DNA from: Halomonas alkaliantarctica
Lineage (GTDB): Bacteria; Pseudomonadota; Gammaproteobacteria; Pseudomonadales; Halomonadaceae
Direction of reading: 5' to 3'
DNA length: 64,000 nt
Assembly: GCF_029854215.1 (NCBI RefSeq)
Contig: NZ_CP122961.1
Coordinates: forward strand, 3,720,001 to 3,784,000
The notes below the pieces were generated by a model that was not told where the DNA came from, ran no database searches, and was given only the letters and a program-made list of their open reading frames with translations. The translations under genes were made by a program, and so were the position numbers. The first letter of the stretch is position 1. Each line of letters starts with the position of its first letter. This document shows, in pieces, positions 27,151 to 35,386 of this stretch.

Positions 27151-27209
27151 CCTCCTAGCTTAAACAGATGGTCGAAGGAGGCCACTACATCAGAGATCAG
27201 CGCCTCCTT
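27151..27209 (-). promoter_or_regulatory. Switchable leader hairpins at the Hsp20 ribosome site
   Basis: On the minus strand GCCTCCTT (27182-27175) can pair either with an upstream AAGGAGGC (27209-27202; 8 perfect pairs) or with the AGGAGG ribosome site (27156-27151; 6 pairs). The two pairings exclude each other. This is the layout expected of an RNA thermometer or similar switch. It is seen in sequence only; no folding energy was computed. Confidence 0.5.
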
Positions 27210-27217
27210 AATCTGCA

Positions 27218-27245
27218 AAATAGGAGCGTTCAGACGGTTTTCAAG
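27218..27245 (-). promoter_or_regulatory. Sigma-32 heat-shock promoter
   Basis: On the minus strand CTTGAAA (27245-27239), 14 bases, CCTATTT (27224-27218). This is close to the sigma-32 pattern CTTGAA-N13-15-CCCCAT-T and directly serves the Hsp20 pair. Confidence 0.72.
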
Positions 27246-27330
27246 GGGTTCAATCGCCATTTTTTTGGCTTTTTTAAGCTGCCAATGGCGGCATCAAGCC
27301 CGGTTTAGTGGCCGTTGCTAAACGCGGCCA

Positions 27331-28383
27331 TCAGGCAACCGTAACGTCTTTGGACAAATAAACATCCTGAATCGCATGCAGCAGTTCAACGCCTTCCTGC
27401 ATCGGTTTCTGAAACGCCTTGCGCCCCGATATCAAGCCCATTCCGCCTGCTCTCTTATTGATCACAGCCGTACGAACCGCTTCGCCGAGATCGGAGTGGC
27501 CTTTCGAGCCCCCGCCGGAATTAATTAAACCCGCGCGGCCCATAAAGCAGTTGGCGACCTGGTAGCGGGCCAAATCAATGGGATGGTCAGTAGTCAGTTC
27601 GCTGTAGACCTTATCGTGGGTATGCCCAAAACCCACCGCTCGGTAGCCGCCGTTATTCTCGGGCAATTTCTGTTTGACGATATCTGCCTTAAGGGTCGCG
27701 GCCATATGATTAGCTTGGCTGGTGAGATCGGCTGCGACGTGATAATCGGTGCCGTCCTGCTTGAAGGCAGGATTGCGCAGATAAGCCCACAGCACCGTTA
27801 CCATTCCCAATTGGTGGGCGCGCTCAAAGGCCTCGCTAATCTCCATGATTTGCCGACGGCTCTCATGGGAGCCAAAGTAAATCGTCGCCCCCACCGCCAC
27901 GCATCCCATGTCGTGGGCCTGGTCTACATCGGCAAATAGCGTCTGATCGTATATCGCTGGATGGCTCAACGTCTCGTTATGGTTAAGCTTGAGCATCATC
28001 GGGATCTTGTGGGCATAGCGCCGCGCCACCGACGATAAAACACCCAGCGTCGATGCCACGCCATTGCAACCACCTTCGAGCGCCAACTCAACGATATTGG
28101 CCGGGTCGAAGTAGCGCGGATTAGGCGCGAAAGAGGCACCCGCCGAGTGTTCAATGCCTTGATCTACCGGCAGCAGGCTGAGGTAACCGGTACCCGCCAA
28201 ACGGCCATGATTGAAAAACGCCTGCATGTTACGTAACACCGCAGGACTGCGATCACTATCGGCCATCACACGATCAATGAAATCGGGACCAGGAAGATGT
28301 AAGTCTTCTCGTCGAACACCCTGACAAGTGTGGTTCAGCAAACTATCGGCATCGCTGCCGAGCAAAGCAGTTATATCGGTCAT
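27331..28383 (-). CDS. fbaB: Fructose-bisphosphate aldolase, class I (FbaB/DhnA type)
   Basis: Schiff-base aldolase of 350 residues cleaving fructose 1,6-bisphosphate, or acting in the gluconeogenic direction. The bacterial class I pattern is visible in [19 protein letters not shown] near residue 70, [11 protein letters not shown] near 128, the putative Schiff-base lysine region [16 protein letters not shown] near 228, and [11 protein letters not shown] near 285. AGGAG six bases before the ATG supports the start. It stands alone between the Hsp20 operon and a 350-base non-coding gap. Confidence 0.92.
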   Translation of the reverse strand: MTDITALLGSDADSLLNHTCQGVRREDLHLPGPDFIDRVMADSDRSPAVLRNMQAFFNHGRLAGTGYLSLLPVDQGIEHSAGASFAPNPRYFDPANIVELALEGGCNGVASTLGVLSSVARRYAHKIPMMLKLNHNETLSHPAIYDQTLFADVDQAHDMGCVAVGATIYFGSHESRRQIMEISEAFERAHQLGMVTVLWAYLRNPAFKQDGTDYHVAADLTSQANHMAATLKADIVKQKLPENNGGYRAVGFGHTHDKVYSELTTDHPIDLARYQVANCFMGRAGLINSGGGSKGHSDLGEAVRTAVINKRAGGMGLISGRKAFQKPMQEGVELLHAIQDVYLSKDVTVA

Positions 28384-28733
28384 GGTGCGCTCCTTTATAC
28401 TTGTATGTTACAAAAAGTAAGTGTATGCCAAATGCTGCTTCAATGAAGCCTATCGGCTCAATAAAGCCCAGCGCTTCAATAGAGCATAGCGGAAGCACGC
28501 GCGTCGTGGTGGCGACCCACTGGAAGTTAGTCTGCAGGCGTCGGTTAGTTTCTAAGATAACACCGGCCATCAGTTCGATACTTCTCAAGATCGAAGAGGT
28601 AAACGACTGAGCGTCTTTCCGAATGATACGTTGGTCTTACGACTTCTTCAGACCGGCCTGTCATGGTACTCGTTATGGCGTGTGGGCTTGCCGAGAGTTT
28701 GCCAGTTCAAGGCATCTATAAAAACGTAGCGAC
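28384..28733. other. Intergenic gap upstream of the aldolase gene
   Basis: No gene with family similarity is visible. The segment next to the aldolase start should hold its promoter, and it contains three degenerate 18-base tandem repeats (28440-28493). The remaining 240 bases have ordinary composition, no strong hairpin and no recognisable RNA gene. Confidence 0.55.
28440..28493. repeat. Three tandem 18-base repeats
   Basis: Units start at 28440, 28458 and 28476, each opening TCAATnnAGC (TCAATGAAGCC, TCAATAAAGCC, TCAATAGAGCA). They lie about 60-110 bases upstream of the aldolase start codon and could be regulator sites or a replication-slippage product. Confidence 0.7.
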
Positions 28734-29681
28734 CTATTTATTATTCACCGTAGTTTTGGGCCAACGGGCAATCATCGCGGTGACAATAATGGCAAACAGC
28801 AGCCGTGCCCATAAGATACCTGCTATATCAGCCCCCAGCATCAAGATCAGCAGCGTGTCTTCTATCACGCTATGGCAGAGGCCGAGAAAGCACAGTGCAA
28901 GCGTGCTATCACGCTTACTGAGAACGCCATTTTGCACATCACGAATCAGCAATCCAGCGCCATAGCTTAGCCCTAGCGTGAACCCAATCACCGTCACATT
29001 AGCTGCCGAGCGGCCAATGCCTAATAGCTTGAGTAGCGGTAGTAGACCAAGATGAATCCAGCGCTCCAAACCCAGTCTTTTTAAAAGTTTTAGAAGCACA
29101 ATCAACGCTAAAATAATCACAAAAATAAGCGCTATTGTTTCAAGCTGTGCAATCGCCCAGCTGCTTAGCGTAGGCGCTGTCGATAAATGTGGTTGCCATA
29201 CCAGTTCAACAGGTGCTTGTAACAAACCAAAATACGCATAGAAACAGTGTAAGAGCCAAGCAAGCAGCAAAGCCCCACCTACACGCAGGACTAATGTAGC
29301 CCACCAAGGTACGCCAGCGCGCTTAGCAACGGCTCCCTCAACGGGAAACGAATGCCCTACCAGCATCAACGCACCCAGCACCGTTACTTGCTCAACACTC
29401 AAAGGCGTTTCACCGACAACTTGGAAAAATACCGCAATTGCGGTGTACAAGTTGGTAAAGAGCGCCGCCGCCCACACAACGCCCAACTGCTCGGGCAAAC
29501 CGAGCACGCTCATTAAGGGTGCTAATACCGTTCCGAGCCAGCCAATAACGCCTAAGAGCTCTAACCCTTTGACGATAAGCAACGCCGGAATCAGGATCTT
29601 GAGCAGTGTCACATACACGCGCAGCGCGTCTTGCAATAAACAAATTACCCCAGCCAATAGATGGTAAATTTTGATCCGCAT
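28734..29681 (-). CDS. Integral membrane protein with nucleoside-recognition (Gate) domain
   Basis: 315-residue hydrophobic protein with about eight membrane segments. Two similar halves show the Gate-domain style (LKILIPALLIVKGLELLG early; LLPLLKLLGIGRSAANVTVIGFTLGLSYGAGLL near residue 225), and conserved polar motifs lie inside membrane stretches (VGHSFPVEGAVAKR, CHSVIEDTLLI). Proteins of this type are annotated as nucleoside-recognition or spore-maturation-like transporters; the substrate is not known. It is divergent from a Lrp/AsnC regulator gene, which suggests export or uptake of an amino acid or related ligand. Confidence 0.72.
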   Translation of the reverse strand: MRIKIYHLLAGVICLLQDALRVYVTLLKILIPALLIVKGLELLGVIGWLGTVLAPLMSVLGLPEQLGVVWAAALFTNLYTAIAVFFQVVGETPLSVEQVTVLGALMLVGHSFPVEGAVAKRAGVPWWATLVLRVGGALLLAWLLHCFYAYFGLLQAPVELVWQPHLSTAPTLSSWAIAQLETIALIFVIILALIVLLKLLKRLGLERWIHLGLLPLLKLLGIGRSAANVTVIGFTLGLSYGAGLLIRDVQNGVLSKRDSTLALCFLGLCHSVIEDTLLILMLGADIAGILWARLLFAIIVTAMIARWPKTTVNNK

Positions 29682-29806
29682 CAGGCCCCCGTTACCATCA
29701 TTTGAACAAACGATATGATAATGAGGATGACGCAGAATATTCTTTCCAATACGTCGCTAACAATCACTATTCATTCTTTATAAGCACAGAAAGAGCATGT
29801 TATTAC

Positions 29807-30265
29807 ATGGACGCCATTGATCGACGAATTCTTCACCAGCTTCAGCGTGATTCCAGCCTGACCAATCATGCATTAGCGGATGAAATAGGACTTTCACCCT
29901 CTGCCTGTTTAAAGCGGGTTAATCGATTGCGCGACGCTGGAATCATTGAGCGGGAGGTGGCATTACTTAACCCCAACGCTCTAGGGCAGTGCCTTCACAT
30001 GGTGGTGGAAGTCACCATGGAGCGGGATAACAAGTTGCTCTACCAGCGTTTTTTAACATCAGCGCTAAGCGCCCCTGAAGTAAAGCAGTGTTATCAGGTA
30101 ACCGGCGAGTGTGATTTTGTATTGATCGTAACGGTGGCTGACTTAGATGAGTACGACCGTTTCTGCGATCGCGTACTTTATAGCGACGACAATATGCGTA
30201 AGTTCCGCACGCTACTGTCGCGTAAGCGGCATAAGTTTGATACATCCGTCCAGCTCAGCCGTTGA
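29807..30265 (+). CDS. Lrp/AsnC-family transcription regulator
   Basis: 152-residue feast/famine regulator, standard length. The N-terminal helix-turn-helix is in IDRRILHQLQRDSSLTNHALADEIGLSPSACLKRVNRLRD (residues 4-43, cited in part), and the C-terminal RAM domain includes VKQCYQVTGECDFVLIVTVADLDEYDRF. The frame is open 35 codons further upstream, but the Lrp pattern begins exactly at the ATG at 29807, so this start is preferred despite a weak ribosome site. It is divergent from the membrane protein gene and probably controls it. It converges with the RutR-like gene, with seven bases between stops. Confidence 0.88.
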   Translation: MDAIDRRILHQLQRDSSLTNHALADEIGLSPSACLKRVNRLRDAGIIEREVALLNPNALGQCLHMVVEVTMERDNKLLYQRFLTSALSAPEVKQCYQVTGECDFVLIVTVADLDEYDRFCDRVLYSDDNMRKFRTLLSRKRHKFDTSVQLSR

Positions 30266-30272
30266 GGACTGC

Positions 30273-30893
30273 TCAGGCCGTCAGTCCAATCCCGCGCAAA
30301 ATCACCGAGGTCACCGACTGAACAGCTTTTTCGAACTGCAGGTCATCCAGCGGTTGGTCGTCATTAAGCAGGTAGATTTGGTAGTCAAAGTCGGCGTAAT
30401 GCTGGGTGGAGGCCCAAATCATATAAAGAAGGTAGGAAGGCTCGACTGGATTGATTTGCCCCGACTCGACCCATTCGCGAATTTTCGACTCTTTGAGCTT
30501 GGCCCATTCATAAAGGTTGTCGCGCAGGCGCTCTTTAAGAATGGGTGCGCCCTGCATCACTTCGGCAGCCCATACTTTCGAGCCATGGGCGCGATTGCGG
30601 GAGTGGTTCATCTTGGCGCGAATATATGTGGAGAGCACCACCCGTGGATCATCGTAGAGCTCAAAGCACAGCGCGTCCTGCTTCCACACCTCCAAAAGCT
30701 CTAGCAACACATCCTGGTAGAGCGCTTTTTTAGTAGAGAAGTAGTAGTGCACATTGGACTTGGGAATATCGGCTAGTTGGGCTATCTCCCCCATGGAGGC
30801 ACCTGCGTAGCCTTTCTCGGCAAACAGCTGCTCGGCCGCGTGTAGAATCTTCTTAACGTTGGTCTGGCGAATTTCGTCCTGGGTTCTTGCCAC
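30273..30893 (-). CDS. rutR: RutR-like TetR-family regulator of pyrimidine/beta-alanine catabolism
   Basis: 206-residue TetR-family protein with an N-terminal helix-turn-helix (GYAGASMGEIAQLADIPKS, then NVHYYFSTKKALYQDVL) and a C-terminal domain of the YcdC/RutR type (KIREWVESGQINPVEPSYLLYMIWASTQHYADF). RutR in E. coli senses uracil and thymine. The start is taken as GTG at 30893 with AAGGGA upstream; an ATG frame further up runs into the terminator of the preceding gene and is unlikely. Neighbouring beta-alanine catabolic genes support the pyrimidine role. It could equally be a RutR paralogue answering to beta-alanine metabolism. Confidence 0.82.
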   Translation of the reverse strand: MARTQDEIRQTNVKKILHAAEQLFAEKGYAGASMGEIAQLADIPKSNVHYYFSTKKALYQDVLLELLEVWKQDALCFELYDDPRVVLSTYIRAKMNHSRNRAHGSKVWAAEVMQGAPILKERLRDNLYEWAKLKESKIREWVESGQINPVEPSYLLYMIWASTQHYADFDYQIYLLNDDQPLDDLQFEKAVQSVTSVILRGIGLTA

Positions 30894-30927
30894 GCTGTAC
30901 TCGTCCCTTACGTCGAAGATAGGTACC

Positions 30928-30958
30928 AAAAAAAGCACCGTCGCAGAACGACGGTGCT
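30928..30958 (-). terminator. Rho-independent terminator after mmsA
   Basis: On the minus strand AGCACCGTCG and CGACGGTGCT form a perfect 10-base stem with a 5-base loop, followed by seven T. It separates mmsA from the rutR-like gene, whose start codon is only 35 bases further on. Confidence 0.93.
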
Positions 30959-30986
30959 GAGAAGATCTCCTATTTACCTTAGGACG

Positions 30987-32483
30987 TCAACTCTGATTGG
31001 CAGGGAACGAGAACTCCGCCTGCGTCGCTTCGCTGACCGAAGGCCACCGCTGGGAAACCGCTTTGCGGCGGGTGTAGAAGCGCACTGAGTCAGGGCCGTA
31101 AGCGTGCAGGTCACCAAACAGCGAGCGCTTCCAGCCACCAAAGCTGTGGTAGGCCACGGGCACGGGCAGCGGTACGTTAACCCCCACCATGCCAACCTCG
31201 ATAGCATCGGTAAAGCGGCGGGCGGCTTCGCCATCGCGGGTAAACAGGCAGGTGCCGTTGCCGTACTCGTGCTCGTTAATCAGCTGCATGGCGTCGTCCA
31301 GACTACCGACCCGCATGACGCAGAGCACTGGCCCGAAGATCTCTTCCTGATAAATGCGCATGTCAGCGGTAACGTTATCAAACAGGCAGCCACCAACGAA
31401 ATAGCCCTCTTCATAGCCTGGGACTTTCAGATCGCGGCCATCGGCGACCAGTGACGCGCCAGCCTGTACACCATCTTCAATATAGCCGAGAACTTTATCG
31501 CGGTGCTCAGCGGTCACCAGCGGCCCCATATCCAGATCCCGCTGGGTGCCGGGGCCGACTTTTAGCTGGGCGATTTTAGGAAGCAGGGTTTCGACTAGGC
31601 GATTGGCCGTTTCATCACCGACGCACACCGCGACCGAGATCGCCATGCAACGCTCGCCGCAGCTACCAAACGCTGCGCCCATTAAGGTATTGGCGGCGTT
31701 TTCCAGATCAGCATCCGGCAGTACCACGGCGTGGTTCTTCGCCCCACCCAACGCCTGAACGCGCTTGCCTGCAGCGGTACCGCGCGAGTAAATCGCTTCC
31801 GCTACGGGCGTTGAGCCGACAAAGGAAATGGCTTTAACCGCTTTGGCATCCAGCAGCGTTTCCACCGCTTCGCGCCCGCCGTGAATAACATTCATCACGC
31901 CTTTAGGCAGCCCCGCTTCTTGAAGCAGTTCGGCCACAGCCATAGAGGCAGAAGGGTCTTTCTCAGACGGCTTGAGAATGAAGGTATTACCGCAAGCAAT
32001 CGCCATGGGGTACATCCACAGCGGCACCATGGCGGGGAAGTTAAACGGGGTGATGCCCGCGACCACGCCCAGAGGCTGAAAATTTGACCAAGCATCGATG
32101 CCCGGCCCTACGTTGTGGGAGTACTCGCCTTTTAACAGCTCCGGCACCCCACAGGCGTACTCGACGTTCTCAATGCCACGCTTGAGCTCGCCCATGGCGT
32201 CTTCGGGGGTTTTGCCGTGCTCTTCGCTGACCAGTTGAACCAAGCGGTTAGCGTTATCTTCAAGCAACTGCTTAAAGCGGTACATCACCTGGGCGCGCTT
32301 AGCGGGCGGCGTATCGCGCCAGGCGGGAAACGCCGCCTGGGCGGCGGCAATGGCACGCTCGACATCAGCAGCATCTGCGTCAGCCACTTGGCGAATCACT
32401 TTGCCCGTAGAGGGATTGGTCACATCCAGTGTGCGCTTACTTTCAACCAACTCGCCGTTAATCAGGTGGGAAACAACACTCAT
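30987..32483 (-). CDS. mmsA: CoA-acylating (methyl)malonate-semialdehyde dehydrogenase
   Basis: NAD-dependent aldehyde dehydrogenase of 498 residues that converts malonate semialdehyde to acetyl-CoA (or methylmalonate semialdehyde to propionyl-CoA). The MmsA subfamily is recognised from PFNFPAMVPLWMYPMAIACG near residue 140, the catalytic cysteine in FGSCGERCMAISVAV near 283, and MVGVNVPLPVPVAYHSFGGW near 430. It lies 46 bases after the beta-alanine aminotransferase gene on the same strand. Together they complete beta-alanine breakdown to acetyl-CoA. Valine catabolism is the alternative role. Confidence 0.93.
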   Translation of the reverse strand: MSVVSHLINGELVESKRTLDVTNPSTGKVIRQVADADAADVERAIAAAQAAFPAWRDTPPAKRAQVMYRFKQLLEDNANRLVQLVSEEHGKTPEDAMGELKRGIENVEYACGVPELLKGEYSHNVGPGIDAWSNFQPLGVVAGITPFNFPAMVPLWMYPMAIACGNTFILKPSEKDPSASMAVAELLQEAGLPKGVMNVIHGGREAVETLLDAKAVKAISFVGSTPVAEAIYSRGTAAGKRVQALGGAKNHAVVLPDADLENAANTLMGAAFGSCGERCMAISVAVCVGDETANRLVETLLPKIAQLKVGPGTQRDLDMGPLVTAEHRDKVLGYIEDGVQAGASLVADGRDLKVPGYEEGYFVGGCLFDNVTADMRIYQEEIFGPVLCVMRVGSLDDAMQLINEHEYGNGTCLFTRDGEAARRFTDAIEVGMVGVNVPLPVPVAYHSFGGWKRSLFGDLHAYGPDSVRFYTRRKAVSQRWPSVSEATQAEFSFPANQS

Positions 32484-32529
32484 ATTTAAACTCTCTGAAA
32501 TTTAGGTCAGTCGGTAATGCCAACGACTC

Positions 32530-33903
32530 TTAGGCTAACGAATCCAGGGTAGTGGCCACCGCATCGAATAAGCGCTCCAGCTCAGCCTCGGTGGTGCCAA
32601 AGGGAGGGCCAAACTGCAACGTATCGCCGCCGTAGCGCACGTAGAAGCCCGCCTCCCACAGCGCCATATGCGCGTCCCGGGGGCGAATCGTTGGGTCGCT
32701 GTCCCGGGGCGTTAGCTGAATGGCACCCGCTAAGCCGTAGTTACGAATATCGACAACGTGATTGCGGCCCTTCAAGGCGTGTAGCTTCTGCTCAAAGGTA
32801 GGCGCGATGGCGTTAACCTGGGCGGGGAAGCTTTCACGCTCCATCATCTCAAGCGCAGCCAGACCCGCGGCGCAGGCTACCGGGTGGGCGCTGTAGGTGT
32901 AACCGTGGGGAAACTCAACGGCGTGTTGGGGGCCACCGGCATGCATAAAAGTGTCGAAAATTTCGCTGGAAGCGATCACCGCGCCCATGGGGATGGCGCC
33001 GTTAGTGATCTGCTTGGCCACATTCATAATATCCGGCGTCACGCCAAACGCTTCCGCGCCGGTGGTGGCGCCGCTGCGGCCAAAAGCGGTGATGACTTCA
33101 TCGAAAATCAGCAGGATGTCGTGAGCAGTACAGATCTCGCGCAGCCGGTTCAGGTAGCCTTTAGGCGGTACAATCACCCCTGCCGAGCCTGACATTGGCT
33201 CAACAATCACCGCGGCAATGGTGGAGGCATCATGTAGGGCAATTTGGTCGAGCAATGCATCGGCAAGTTCGGCACCGGTTTCCGCTTGGCCGTGCGTAAA
33301 AGCGTGACCCGCTTGAAGGGTGTGCGGCAGGTGCGTTACGTCCATCAACTGACCGTAGTGTTTGCGATTGCCGCCAATCCCGCCCAGGCTGGTTCCACCG
33401 ATATTCACCCCATGGTAGCCCTTGGCGCGGCCAATCATGCGGGTTTTTTCGGGTTTACCTTTTAACCGCCAGTAAGCCTTGGCCATTTTGACCGAGGTAT
33501 CCGCGGCTTCTGACCCAGAGTTGGTGAAAAACACATGATCCAGCCCTTCTGGCGTAAGGCTGGCCACCTTTTCCGCCAGCTTAAATCCCAATGGGTGGCC
33601 AATTTGAAAGCCAGGCGCAAAGTCGAGGCTGCCTAGCTGCGCCGCTACGGCTTTTTGAATCTCTTCGCGATTATGGCCCGCGCCGCAGGTCCATAGCCCA
33701 GAAAGCGAGTCGAATAGCTTACGGCCCTGGTCATCAATGTAGTAACGCCCTTCGGCACCTGTAACCACACGCGGATTGGCATGGAAGTCGCGGTTGGCAC
33801 TAAACGGCATCCAATAGTGGTGATTAAGGGCCGTTTTCGAAGACGACTCCTGCATAGAAGAAGTCGATGCTTCAGGCTTCGTTTTGCTTTTTATTCCAAA
33901 CAT
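32530..33903 (-). CDS. Beta-alanine:pyruvate aminotransferase (class III, PLP-dependent)
   Basis: 457-residue omega-aminotransferase predicted to convert beta-alanine and pyruvate to malonate semialdehyde and alanine. Typical omega-aminotransferase segments are HHYWMPFSANRDFHANPRVV at the N-terminus, FTNSGSEAADTSVKMAKAYW near residue 120, the PLP-binding aspartate in LIFDEVITAFGR near 260, and the lysine in NVAKQITNGAIPMGA near 290. Two in-frame ATGs lie upstream (33942 and 33918), but GGAG nine bases before the ATG at 33903 favours that start. The mmsA gene follows. The divergent gene encodes a zinc carbamoylase. Confidence 0.9.
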   Translation of the reverse strand: MFGIKSKTKPEASTSSMQESSSKTALNHHYWMPFSANRDFHANPRVVTGAEGRYYIDDQGRKLFDSLSGLWTCGAGHNREEIQKAVAAQLGSLDFAPGFQIGHPLGFKLAEKVASLTPEGLDHVFFTNSGSEAADTSVKMAKAYWRLKGKPEKTRMIGRAKGYHGVNIGGTSLGGIGGNRKHYGQLMDVTHLPHTLQAGHAFTHGQAETGAELADALLDQIALHDASTIAAVIVEPMSGSAGVIVPPKGYLNRLREICTAHDILLIFDEVITAFGRSGATTGAEAFGVTPDIMNVAKQITNGAIPMGAVIASSEIFDTFMHAGGPQHAVEFPHGYTYSAHPVACAAGLAALEMMERESFPAQVNAIAPTFEQKLHALKGRNHVVDIRNYGLAGAIQLTPRDSDPTIRPRDAHMALWEAGFYVRYGGDTLQFGPPFGTTEAELERLFDAVATTLDSLA

Positions 33904-34096
33904 GTTGTCCAGCTCCATCGCTATAAGACTTGGATTCAGCATGCGCCAGCAAACACGTTTATAAAATTACACTTTTCTTTTGTTCACGTTAGAGGATTTA
34001 TACGTATCGTCGGCTTTTTTATCTCTACTCTAGCAATGAGCCAAACAATAATCGGGGAGTCGCCAGCTTCCTCCGTGCTCAATAAAAGGAAGTCAT

Positions 34097-35365
34097 ATGA
34101 ACTCGCTTACTGAACCGAAAATCGCCATAGCTGACTTACGCACTGACAGCGATCGACTTTGGGAATCGCTAATGGAGATGGCTAAGCTGGGCGCCACCGC
34201 AAAAGGCGGTGTCAATCGTCAGGCGCTTACCGATTTAGATCGCCAGGGACGCGATCTATTTATCCAGTGGTGCCGTGCCGAGGGCTGCACGATTCGGATT
34301 GATAATATCGGCAATATCTTTGCCCGCCGTGAAGGCAGCGACCCCAGCGCCAAAGCGGTGATGGCAGGCAGCCATCTGGATAGTCAGCCTACCGGCGGCA
34401 AATACGATGGCTGCTTTGGTGTGTTCTCCGGCCTGGAAGTGATTCGCACCCTTAACCAGCACAACATCACAACGCAATCCCCTATCGAAGTTGTGGCCTG
34501 GACCAACGAAGAGGGCTGCCGCTTTCCGCCCTGCATGATGGGTTCCGGCGTATTTACCGGCGAGCTGGCGTTTGACACCATGATGGCGCGCACCGATGCC
34601 GATGGCGTCACAGTAAGCGATGCCCTGGACGCCATCCACTACCGCGGCAGCGACAGCGTCTCGCCCAGTGAGATAAAAGCCTACTTTGAACCGCACATTG
34701 AGCAGGGCCCGATTCTGGAAGATACCGATACCACCATTGGTGTGGTGATCGGCGGGCTTGGGCAAAAGTGGTTTGATTTAACCCTGACCGGCCTTGAAGC
34801 CCACGCTGGGCCCACGCCGATGAACCTTCGCCGGGATGCCATGATGGGCGCAGCAGAGGTCACCCAAGCGCTCAACCGTATTGCCTTTGAACACCAGCCC
34901 CACGGGCGCGGCACGGTGGGCTGCATGACGCTGCACCCCGGTTCGCGTAACGTTATTCCCGGTCAGGTTAAAATGACTCTGGATATGCGCCACTGGGAGC
35001 CTGAAGCACTTATCGCAATGGGCCAGGCGGTGGCCGCTGCCGTGGAAGACATATGCCAACGCCACGGGTTGGCATATGAATTAACGCCTACGGCGGATTT
35101 TGCCCCGGAACACTTCAACAAAGAATACGTTGATGCGGTGCGTGAAGGGGCGAAGAAGCTAGGCCTATCGCATATCGATATCATCAGCGGCGCGGGCCAC
35201 GATGCGATGTTTGTGGGCCGCGTAGCTCCTGCGGCAATGATCTTTATTCCCTGTAAGGACGGTATTAGCCACAACGAGATCGAAAGTGCGACGCCGGAAC
35301 ACGTTCATGCAGGCTGTAACGTTCTGCTCCACGCCATGCTGGACGCTGCTGGACTAGCGGAATAG
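34097..35365 (+). CDS. Zinc-dependent amidase/hydantoinase-carbamoylase family (M20), probable beta-ureidopropionase
   Basis: 422-residue dimetal hydrolase of the allantoate amidohydrolase/N-carbamoyl-amino-acid hydrolase family. Metal-binding motifs are in order: AGSHLDSQPTGGKYDG near residue 93, WTNEEGCRFPP near 136, FEPHIEQGPILE near 200, and the C-terminal HNEIESATPEHVHAG near 395. AAGGAAG precedes the ATG. It is divergent from the beta-alanine aminotransferase gene, so N-carbamoyl-beta-alanine is a likely substrate. N-carbamoyl-L-amino acids or allantoate-type ureides are alternatives. It is unrelated in fold to the nitrilase-type enzyme at 528. Confidence 0.85.
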   Translation: MNSLTEPKIAIADLRTDSDRLWESLMEMAKLGATAKGGVNRQALTDLDRQGRDLFIQWCRAEGCTIRIDNIGNIFARREGSDPSAKAVMAGSHLDSQPTGGKYDGCFGVFSGLEVIRTLNQHNITTQSPIEVVAWTNEEGCRFPPCMMGSGVFTGELAFDTMMARTDADGVTVSDALDAIHYRGSDSVSPSEIKAYFEPHIEQGPILEDTDTTIGVVIGGLGQKWFDLTLTGLEAHAGPTPMNLRRDAMMGAAEVTQALNRIAFEHQPHGRGTVGCMTLHPGSRNVIPGQVKMTLDMRHWEPEALIAMGQAVAAAVEDICQRHGLAYELTPTADFAPEHFNKEYVDAVREGAKKLGLSHIDIISGAGHDAMFVGRVAPAAMIFIPCKDGISHNEIESATPEHVHAGCNVLLHAMLDAAGLAE

Positions 35366-35386
35366 GTCACCAATTAGGTTGCAACG

